Shown: in pieces, positions 45,614 through 53,654 of the stretch | Layout: each line of letters opens with the position of its first letter | Numbering within the stretch: the stretch's first letter is position 1 | Notes under the pieces: generated by a model | The model's input: only the letters and a program-made list of their open reading frames with translations | The model's database searches: none | Told to the model about the DNA's origin: nothing | Source: Setoptus koraiensis | Lineage: Eukaryota > Arthropoda | Direction: 5' to 3' | Length of the DNA: 64,000 nt | Assembly (NCBI GenBank): GCA_048013815.1 | Contig: CM106585.1 | Span: forward strand, 22,072,001-22,136,000 | Program-made: the position numbers and the translations under genes

Positions 45614-47092
45614 TTATCGGATAGACAGTTGATAAGCCCGATGCTCTTCCCATACTCTCTTTCCATGCTTGAAATGGACGAAAATCAAGAAAGCCAAAAA
45701 AGCAACTGCACCAGCAATCAAACCTATCAAAGCACCTTTGCTAAGATTCAGAAATTGATGAGAATGGGCTGCCACGTGACTGGTTGCATGACCTGTCATT
45801 GCATGACCAGTGGAGGTCACTTCTGCACCACCGAATTGAACCGCATTTTCGGGATCATCATGATCTTCCGCCAGCGATCGCTCAATCGATTCGTCGAGAA
45901 CATTTACTTTGAAATACTTGGACATAGCAAGTTCAGCCTTGCTACCCAAGCGTCTCTGTAGCCATCCGTTGACTCCGCTTGTTTGTGTGTAACATTTGAG
46001 ATCGGTGTCAAACGAATCGAAATTATCAGCTTGCTCGAATTTGTGCACCGGTTTCCTCGATTTATTTTGTTTGTCCAGGTTTACAGTGAATAAACTTTCG
46101 TCGCTCAGTACCTCTTGGTCCAGTTTTTCTCTTACATCTTCCTCTAAATCGACATGGGCTTTTATGAGCAGAACCCCCTGACAGAATTGAACGGCTCTGA
46201 TCCATTTCTGGACTGCGGGATCGCTGCTCAGGCTTCTATCTAAACTTTCAGCATCGTTTCGTGCCAAATATCCTTTCCAGGCCAAACGAGAGATTGTGTA
46301 TAGCGAGCTCTGGGCGAATTCATCAATGAGGTTGCAAGCCTTCCTGGCTTTTACAAACTCATCTACCATGCTCTGCGAGTTCAATGTTATACCCATGGAA
46401 AACTCGGACTCTGGCGTGGGTTTCAGCGATTCCGTCAAAATGAGATTCTCGACCTTTGTGAACTCATTGGGGTTGTATTTCATAGCAAGACTCAACATAA
46501 TGCGCGAGCTCTTTGATAGATTCTTCTTGGCCCAATCTTCATCGCGTTGGGCCTTTTGCGCTTCCGACATGCCAATCACTGTATCAATGCTGGCTGCTAG
46601 GTCAGCATTACTATTTTCTGCTGATTGTAGTTTTTGTGCCAAAGATTTCTTACAGGTGAGAGCAACTTGACTAGCAAATATTCGGAAGAAGCGAGTCAAT
46701 CTATTCGTTTGTGTGCGTTTGAGATATCTACCATGGCTGGCATTATCTTTTAATTGTTTGTGGAATTTCACCAATTTATCCGCAAAGTCAGGCTCGCACA
46801 CTGAATGAACCGTGCCAGCTTGCTCGACCAATTCTTTCAGCGCCAAGATATCAGCAAAACCATTTTTACTGTGAACACACCTGTTGAGAATGGCGCTTTT
46901 CTCATCGCTCATTGCTTCTGTGCGATCGTTTTCGAGCGTCATCTTCGCAAAGTCTTTGAATAAAGGAATCGTATCCATTTTTCTTACGAAAGGACCACAC
47001 CATTCTTTGCTGATAACGTAAGCGTCAGAAGTGTAAGTTAAACAAACACAAACCATGATGACAATAGCGAGCACTTTCAATTGAGTCATCAT
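45614..47092 (-). CDS. Tandem-array type I membrane protein 3
   Basis: A single exon of 492 residues with two consecutive ATGs (47092 and 47089). The signal peptide is TQLKVLAIVIMVCVCLTYTS. The ectodomain shares the cysteines of member 2 and long identical runs (NDRTEAMSDEKSAILNRCVH; LVEQAGTVHSVCEPDFADKL). Further conserved blocks are LILTESLKPTPESEFSMGIT, FAQSSLYTISRLAWKGYLAR and YTQTSGVNGWLQRRLGSKAE. The juxtamembrane part reads QFGGAEVTSTGHAMTGHATS then HVAAHSHQ; the membrane segment is ALIGLIAGAVAFLAFLIFVHF and the tail HGKRVWEEHRAYQLSIR. The membrane segment and tail differ completely from member 2 although the ectodomains are close, so the C-terminal exon part evolves separately or was exchanged. 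Family and function unknown. The high similarity to member 2 suggests a recent duplication or gene conversion. Confidence 0.85.
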   Translation of the reverse strand: MMTQLKVLAIVIMVCVCLTYTSDAYVISKEWCGPFVRKMDTIPLFKDFAKMTLENDRTEAMSDEKSAILNRCVHSKNGFADILALKELVEQAGTVHSVCEPDFADKLVKFHKQLKDNASHGRYLKRTQTNRLTRFFRIFASQVALTCKKSLAQKLQSAENSNADLAASIDTVIGMSEAQKAQRDEDWAKKNLSKSSRIMLSLAMKYNPNEFTKVENLILTESLKPTPESEFSMGITLNSQSMVDEFVKARKACNLIDEFAQSSLYTISRLAWKGYLARNDAESLDRSLSSDPAVQKWIRAVQFCQGVLLIKAHVDLEEDVREKLDQEVLSDESLFTVNLDKQNKSRKPVHKFEQADNFDSFDTDLKCYTQTSGVNGWLQRRLGSKAELAMSKYFKVNVLDESIERSLAEDHDDPENAVQFGGAEVTSTGHAMTGHATSHVAAHSHQFLNLSKGALIGLIAGAVAFLAFLIFVHFKHGKRVWEEHRAYQLSIR

Positions 47093-47254
47093 GCTGTCCT
47101 CTTTCCTGGGCGTCTAATTGTTGTGTTCGATGCAATGAATGTTTTCAAATTTGCAGAAAAGGAGCTTTCACTACGACCTAAATTCTGTTAGATTTGCAGA
47201 AAAAACACTTATCGTTCCTAGAACTTTACCTTTCAAGTTACAATAACTGAGGCC

Positions 47255-47345
47255 TCGAGACTTCATACCTGTCACTATTTTTACTAGAGATTGGGAAGCT
47301 CGCTCACATTTTTTTGAAGTTGATTGGGAGTCTATTTTTAAATGC
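47255..47345 (-). promoter_or_regulatory. Array promoter copy D (for member 3)
   Basis: TAAAAATAG at 47283-47275 in the TATA position, 183 bases before the ATG. The upstream AT box TTTAAAAATAGAC lies at 47342-47330. Confidence 0.7.
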
Positions 47346-47387
47346 TATAAAGAGACTGTCAGACACACATAGTTTCGAATGTCTGCA

Positions 47388-47477
47388 TTAGTCTTTGCTG
47401 ATAGCTACAGAGTCGGAGGAGTAAATTAAACAAACGCAAACGACAGAGACGATAGCGAGCAGTTTCAATTGGGCCAT
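47388..47477 (-). pseudogene. Signal-peptide-only remnant of a fourth array member
   Basis: The ATG at 47477 opens a frame of 29 residues, MAQLKLLAIVSVVCVCLIYS then SDSVAISKD and a stop. It matches the signal peptides of the other members and the following ISKE. The match ends within the Lys-Asp codons, exactly where the sequence passes into the promoter region of member 3 (copy D). The whole ectodomain is gone, as expected from a deletion between array copies. Its own promoter (copy E) is still present at the usual distance. Confidence 0.8.
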
Positions 47478-47639
47478 TATGCTGTTATTCTTTCCGAGCT
47501 TTTAAAATTCGTATCCGGACCAATCAATGTTTTCGAATTGATAAGAAAAAAATATGCGGCATCGCAAATTCGTTTGGATTTGCTGGAAAAACGCTCATAG
47601 TCGACATAAGGCCCACCTTTCTAATGAGCTAACTGACCT

Positions 47640-47735
47640 CGCGAGCCTCTCACCTGTCGCTATTCATACTGGAAGTCGAGAAGCTGTTTCATTTTCGAAT
47701 TGGAATTGGCATTCGCGTGTCTATTTTTAAACGCA
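47640..47735 (-). promoter_or_regulatory. Array promoter copy E (for the remnant)
   Basis: TATGAATAG at 47668-47660, 183 bases before the remnant's ATG, and GCGTTTAAAAATAGAC at 47733-47718. Confidence 0.65.
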
Positions 47736-47920
47736 TTCTCTCTAGAGTCTAGAAAACAATTTTGAATCAAATGGAAAAGGTGCAATTGTGGCAGCGCTTA
47801 GAAATAGACTCAACGTAAGTGTGATAGATTTTGTTTATTTCTTATTTGCACATATTGTGCGTTGAGTAGGGACCAATGAGCAATAGGTATAGTGGACAAA
47901 ACAAGCGGCCACCAATAAAA

Positions 47921-47926
47921 TTTATT
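47921..47926 (-). terminator. Polyadenylation signal of the FMO gene
   Basis: AATAAA on the minus strand, 99 bases past the stop. It lies in a short palindrome, CCAATAAAATTTATTGG (47912-47928), so both strands carry AATAAA. Confidence 0.6.
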
Positions 47927-48024
47927 GGCCGATGACGGACACTGATCTACTGAGTGAATTGATTAGATTAAATTATTTAGAATAATGAGGCCAATAATGA
48001 CCGACAAGCACAACCATAGACTGT

Positions 48025-49662
48025 CTAATCAATCTTCTTGTACTGGCTTCTTTTGCCTGTGAGATGGGACGCAGAGTCTGTATCACAGGTCAGTATGTTG
48101 CCTCTCTTATCCGTCAATTGTCTTGTTCTCAATGGCGCGTCAATTCTGTCTTTGACAGTCATGATGGCCTGACGAGCGCCCGACCATTTGTTGGGTCCCT
48201 CCAATCGATATTGATAGGGCAGGCAGGGTCCGAAGACCATGTGAAACCAGAGAGCGGGATCCTTGAATAGATATTTGTAGACTTGGGGCCTGCAGCCAAC
48301 TTGTTGCGCCAATTCGTCCATGTAATTAATCCAGTCCACCTGTAATGTGTTGCGCGGTCCGCCATAGTAACGAGATTCTAGATATTTGTGTTTCTTTTCA
48401 ATGTCCTTGAGCATCTTTTGCTGGCTGGGCAATTTTAATTGGCCCGACATCAACAGCGAATACCAGCGTGCATGCATTTCGGCAATGGGAAACAGGGCGC
48501 CAATTGGTTGGGCCAGCGCAATGAAGCCCAGCGTGTGCGAATGCGGCCCCAAATTGGGACTGAACACATATTTGAATAGGTCGACCTTGTTGTCTTGCAC
48601 GGGCACAATTGATTGATCGATGAAGGGAAAACAAACCTTGTAACCGGTGGCCATAATGATGGTGTCACATTTGACCTCTTGACAGGGCTCGTTTGGTGCG
48701 CCCTCGAATATGACGCCATCTTCCGTTATTTCCTTGATGTTGTTTGTCAGCTCAATGGTGCCGGACAATATACGATTTGGCAGGGCGTCGTTCACCATGA
48801 CATGCTGCTCGAATATCCTGTGTTTTGGCTTCAGACGGTACCGTTTGTGATCGACGCGCTGATTAATGTAAGCCTCGCTAGTGGCACACACAATCTTGTA
48901 GGGCACATAATTGAATAATTGATTCATGAATCGGCGCAAAAACAACTGATCGAACGGCTTTCCGTCGGGGCCCACTCTGTGCACAACCCAAGCGCCTCTT
49001 CTGGTCGACAAATACACCTTCTTGGACACCATACTCAGCTCAACGGCCACATCGCCGCCAGAGTTGCCTATTCCGACCACGACAACGGTTTTGTTCTCGA
49101 AACCGGCCGGCTTCTTGTACGAATGCGTGTGCATGATCTGTCCCTTGAATTTGTCCTGGCCCGGAAACGAGGCCCACGACGGGGTCACGTGATGTCCGGT
49201 GCACACCATAACACCGTCGAATGTTTCGGTGAATTGTTGCTTTGTCAGCATGTTCAGCACGTCCACTGACCAGCGCCCGTCCAAATCGAAAGTGTCCGCC
49301 TTGTTGCATTGCAGCACCTTGTGCTGAAACAGCATCTTGTCCACACAACCCACCTCGGTTGCGTAATCCTCCAAATATTGAATCATCTTGCTGTTGTGCA
49401 TATAATTGGGATATTCCGCTTTTGGGGGGAAATCGCTGAAGGCGGACATTTCTTTCGACGAATTGATGATGGTCGCTTGGGCCACCGAGGCCAGACCGTC
49501 GATGTCGTCGTCGCGGTACCGCCATAAGCCGCCGAATGATGTGCTCATTTCGTATATGACATAATCTAAATTTTGTTCCTTGCACGCCTTGGCCGCAGTT
49601 ATGCCGCTAGCGCCGCCACCTATGATACAGATGCGTTTTTGTTGTTGACTGAACGACGTCAT
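48025..49662 (-). CDS. Flavin-containing monooxygenase
   Basis: A single exon of 545 residues, close to the usual FMO length (about 535). FMOs use FAD, NADPH and O2 to oxygenate soft nucleophiles such as amines and sulfides, on the cytosolic face of the ER. The FAD-binding motif is ICIIGGGASG (residues 10-19), the FMO signature FKGQIMHTHSY is near 171-181, the NADPH-binding motif VVGIGNSGGD near 195-204, and the TGY motif IIMATGY near 335. The N-terminal GGLWRYRDDD matches vertebrate FMOs. The C-terminus lacks the hydrophobic membrane anchor typical of mammalian FMOs; it ends in a hydrophilic tail with KKID. Codon use is GC-richer than in its neighbours. The gene is intronless. It is more like animal FMO1-5 than bacterial or plant enzymes by these motifs, so transfer is not suggested. 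Confidence 0.94.
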   Translation of the reverse strand: MTSFSQQQKRICIIGGGASGITAAKACKEQNLDYVIYEMSTSFGGLWRYRDDDIDGLASVAQATIINSSKEMSAFSDFPPKAEYPNYMHNSKMIQYLEDYATEVGCVDKMLFQHKVLQCNKADTFDLDGRWSVDVLNMLTKQQFTETFDGVMVCTGHHVTPSWASFPGQDKFKGQIMHTHSYKKPAGFENKTVVVVGIGNSGGDVAVELSMVSKKVYLSTRRGAWVVHRVGPDGKPFDQLFLRRFMNQLFNYVPYKIVCATSEAYINQRVDHKRYRLKPKHRIFEQHVMVNDALPNRILSGTIELTNNIKEITEDGVIFEGAPNEPCQEVKCDTIIMATGYKVCFPFIDQSIVPVQDNKVDLFKYVFSPNLGPHSHTLGFIALAQPIGALFPIAEMHARWYSLLMSGQLKLPSQQKMLKDIEKKHKYLESRYYGGPRNTLQVDWINYMDELAQQVGCRPQVYKYLFKDPALWFHMVFGPCLPYQYRLEGPNKWSGARQAIMTVKDRIDAPLRTRQLTDKRGNILTCDTDSASHLTGKRSQYKKID

Positions 49663-50004
49663 CTTGCGTATGGTTTCAATATGTTGCGTTATTGTGTAAC
49701 TTTATCTGTTTATATCTAATGTCTACTATGTGTGCCGATGCGGCCCCACTCGAATGCTGCCGACACTGTCAGAGGGATCGGGTATTAATAGTGATAATTA
49801 GGCTGATATTTGAGCTGATATTTGAGGTGCTGGCGAGACAGGTGAGCCAGATATTTCGTTTGGTGGCTGTTGCTGGCGTGTAACACGATGATGTGAGTGG
49901 TTTGCACTGACAACTGTCAGTGAGCGACTCTGAGCGATTGTTTGATTGTTCAGACTAAATCGATTGTCCCGATGCGCCGACAACGATGTTGTGTGTAAGC
50001 CTGT

Positions 50005-50106
50005 TGTTGTTGCTTGTGTTGTTGTTGTTGCTGTTGTCGTAGCTACTGTTGTTGTCGTAGCAGCTGTTGTTGTCGTTGCTGCTGTCGTTGTTGTTGTTGT
50101 TGTTGC
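50005..50106. repeat. (GTT/GCT/GTC)n trinucleotide tract
   Basis: About 100 bases of interrupted GTT repeats. Similar tracts encode poly-Gln in the genes here, but this one is not in a supported gene. Confidence 0.85.
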
Positions 50107-52078
50107 GAGATGGCGAGTTCGGTTGTACCCAGAGAACCGATTGAGAATATTCGCAATTATTGTCTTGTTGACTCTCTTCTCCTCTCGACTGTTTGTTTGT
50201 GTGTCACTTTAGGTGGGCGTACTCACTACCTATCGCTCTATCAGCGCCAGCAACAACGACAACAACACTACGGGGGAAAACAATAAATCGGTCGGTCTTG
50301 CCAACAGATGATGTGGACAGAACAATGAACAAAAGACGCCGTTGCTGCGACGCTGTTTGCTTCGGATCCGTTCAGTTCGGTTCGGTTCGGCTCACAACTT
50401 TACTCTTGCTGACTTGTGACTGACTGACTCTCGAATGATGCTGACTGACTGTCTAACCAACAACAACGACAGCAACAAGTGATTCACAAACAATGCTGAG
50501 CTAACTGGTAGTAAAAGTTTGTCAATGGGCTGGCTTGTATGTCGACTAACTTGACCCGTTGTGACGTAACATTGGCTGCGTGTGTGTGTGTGTGTGTTGC
50601 CTTGTTATTATTCTTCTGTTATGGCTGCTGGTGCCGCCGATTATTACAACGCATAAATAAACAACAGACAATGTCTGTTGTCGTGTGTAAGTGGACTGCT
50701 TTCCTTGGGCTGTTCGTTGCCTTGACGACCACTAGCTAACCGAGATTGTCTTGCGATTCACTGGCTGAGTCGATTTGAAGAATACCCTTGTGCCAATGTG
50801 ACGTCGTTAACTGCTGCCGACACAACTGCAAACACTGCAACTACCGTCGCAACAACTGCACTTGTTGCAACTACCGTCACAAGTAGTGACCATAAACTCG
50901 CTGGCTCGTCCCACTAGCCAATTAATTGAACAACTTTTGTACGCGAACGCACAGCTTGTGTTGGCAAGTAGGTAAGCTCAAGACTCAACTGGCAAAAGAA
51001 AGTAAGAGGCAGGGAGAGAGAGGGAGCGAGAGAGGGAGAGGAAGGCAAAACAAACTTTCACTAGTCGGCACTGCCAGCCAAGGCTAATCTAAACGACGCC
51101 ATCTAGCTTGCCAAAATTAACACCCAAATCTTGGCAAGCTCAATAGGAAGCTACTGCTACTTTTTGGGGCGTCCGTCCGACGCTGAAATCACCTTCGAAC
51201 ACTTCTTAAGGTGAACAGCAATCTAAGCGAGTGAGTTATTTGTTGGTACAAACACACAAACACATTGATGCCAACACAAGATTCTCGTATCTCTCGTCAT
51301 GTTGGCATCGATGCAAAAAACTCAGGCAGAATGCGGATACTAATTATGGGATTGATAGCAACACCGACTGACGGATTCAATGTTCATCCAAAATTGTTGC
51401 TTTGTGTTATTTGCCAACACTTGTTGTTGGTGGTGCTGTCGTCGCTTTTGCTGTTGATGTAGTTGTTGCTGTTGTTGATGCTAGTGTCTCTGTCGCTGCG
51501 ATAATACAATTATCCGATCATATTGCCTCGGCGCCAACGAAAGACGGATAAGCGATTGTATGCAATTGAGACTGGCAATTTTAGAGACAGTCGACATGTC
51601 TTTGTTGCTAACAACGACACTCTACTTAATACAATCTCTTGTTATCATCATGTTTCATTTCGTTTCGTCTATCACCCATTCATACAGTGGTTGCTTTCGC
51701 CGACTTCAAGTCGACAACAACCATACATTACAAACAAACATTGATAATCAATCATTGGCTGCCGGGAGCTCGCATGATCTATGCCAAAATCATGGCTAAT
51801 TACATTGATCAATGTCATGAGCCCAAGTGATTTATTACTTTTATTGGCGTTGATTGTAACTCATTCATTTCATGAAGTTTTACAAATAAGCTCGACTTGA
51901 GCATCATCTCAAGCTGCGAGACTTTTGAAGATTTATTCTCTATCTCTAGAATCTGGAATCTAGACTGGTTTATTGCTAGCACCCTCCATGACAAATGAAG
52001 GCGACCAAAAGTGAGCCTATTCAACATACTTACTCATGCGATTTTCGCTTCGCGAAAATGCATTTCCAGACGCTTTAC

Positions 52079-52100
52079 CTCTAGACTCTAGAGTCTAGAG
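52079..52100. repeat. 22-bp palindrome rich in TCTAGA
   Basis: CTCTAGACTCTAGAGTCTAGAG reads the same on both strands. Related TCTAGAATC/TCTAGAC motifs lie nearby at about 51946-51967, 52113-52119 and, in the array, at 47742-47753. Confidence 0.85.
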
Positions 52101-52231
52101 ACACTTCACTTCTAGAATACTATATTACGTGAGGAGTACACCCACTCGGACAACTTGACAGTGGTGATATTTTGCGACAAAGAGCTGCTACATCACGTTG
52201 ACATTGATACAACAAATGTGCTCATATGTGA

Positions 52232-52273
52232 CAAGTTGCTATCATATAGCTCTCACTATATGATAGCAACTTG
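52232..52273. repeat. Perfect hairpin, 18-bp arms and 6-base loop
   Basis: CAAGTTGCTATCATATAG, loop CTCTCA, then the exact reverse complement of the first arm. Confidence 0.95.
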
Positions 52274-53020
52274 CACTTAGCATACACTAGTTTGAGTAAT
52301 CGCTCGTAATTGCTGTGACGTCGCAACACCAACTTTGCACTTTGTGTTTCTTATCTCTTATAACGACTAACTCATATACTACAAGATAATATCAAAATTA
52401 TCACCATTCCGCACTATTATCATCACTCTTTGACCCCTGTGACCAGGCCCCTGCGCTGACTTAAGTCACATGCAAACGCTACCCGGACAGTAAATGATGA
52501 TTTCGCTAGCATAATTGAAATTATCAACTACTGGGAGTGCGGAAAATAAATTGCCAGTCGAGCTGGCGATGTGGAAGGTGAGCAAAGGTGTTAAAGAAAA
52601 GATATGATGTCTTTATTATAATTACTTAAATTACTCGCGTCGCGGCATTCAGTCTATGCTCAGAATGAATGCAGCCAAGATAGAATAAACGAAGGATTGC
52701 CGCTTTTATGTTGTTTTTCGCATTTAAATGACAGATGACAAATGAACAGATAAACCAACAATTAGCGAGAGATAATGTGATGTGTATAAGCTTGATTGGC
52801 TTTTCGTCGTGACAAAACTACAATTGTTTCACACACAGTTGTATTTGCATTGTTTATTGTTTCCGTAGCAGACCGTAGCGCTCCGACGAGATTCTCTCTA
52901 AAGAACGGTTAGCGATCTCAAGCTAACCCTTGAACATCTAGAGCCCATGAGCATTGTATGGAACAGGTCTTGTCAGCTAGTATTGTGTTTAGTTGATTGG
53001 ATTTCATCGCTTGCAGGCAG

Positions 53021-53026
53021 TTTATT
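53021..53026 (-). terminator. Candidate polyadenylation signal of the peroxidase gene
   Basis: AATAAA on the minus strand, about 630 bases beyond the last firm exon. It would leave room for one more exon. Confidence 0.4.
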
Positions 53027-53654
53027 TTGATGGTCCGGCAAACAGGCTACGTGTGTTCCGATGGACAATTCCAGAGAATAGAAAAGAAGAGCAAAAGTGG
53101 AGGAAATTGAAGTTGTTAAATTACGTGATCAAGTTCTACGTGATACAAAATAAATATCATTCTTGAGTTGTTAAGGCAGTTCCTGTCACTAATAATAAAT
53201 ATTTTAGATAGGCAGTACTATAATTAAACAAAGTTACAATTCAACTGCAAAGATGAAGCCTATCGACAACAAGCCAGGTATCCATTTCAGTAGAGACAAG
53301 TGATAGTGTAAAGGAATGTTCCCAAGTTGACTTGTTTGTATTGCTTCACTCTGTACCGCTCAATACCAGTTTGACCTTGCGACTCAGTCTGCACACTAGC
53401 TAGCGACAAACGCTAGCTATTTGTTGGTCAAGGTTGATCTGTTTCAGTTGCGAGTGCGATCTCTTATGGCCTGAAATCGGATCAAGCTGAAATCACTGAG
53501 TTAAAAACGCTACTTGGGGTGAAAAGAAAAACTTGTTTGCGAAGTTAAAATTTCGAAACAAGAAGTGAAGACGATCTCGCTCGAGCGCCATCTTTCTCAA
53601 CGAATTCCAGCTATCGATGTGTCTTGTAACCTGAATTAGATTATCACTACTTAC

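Larger units (their letters stand above)
49663..53654. other. Long spacer between FMO and peroxidase genes
   Basis: 4 kb. It contains a GTT/GTC trinucleotide tract at about 50005-50106, GA-rich sequence near 51010-51050, a cluster of TCTAGA-type motifs with a 22-bp palindrome at 52079-52100, and a perfect hairpin at 52232-52273. The right end should hold the terminal exon of the peroxidase gene, between about 53020 and 53480, which I could not fix. No independent gene supported. Confidence 0.5.

Noticed and set aside
47740-48024. Possible further array member upstream of copy E
   Set aside because: No signal-peptide frame, cysteine blocks or promoter copy between 47740 and the FMO stop.
53493-53654. 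Extension of the last firm peroxidase exon to a stop at 53493
   Set aside because: It reads through a good GTAAGT donor after CTLEG. Possible terminal exons lie at about 53260-53490, but none could be chosen, so the gene end is left open.
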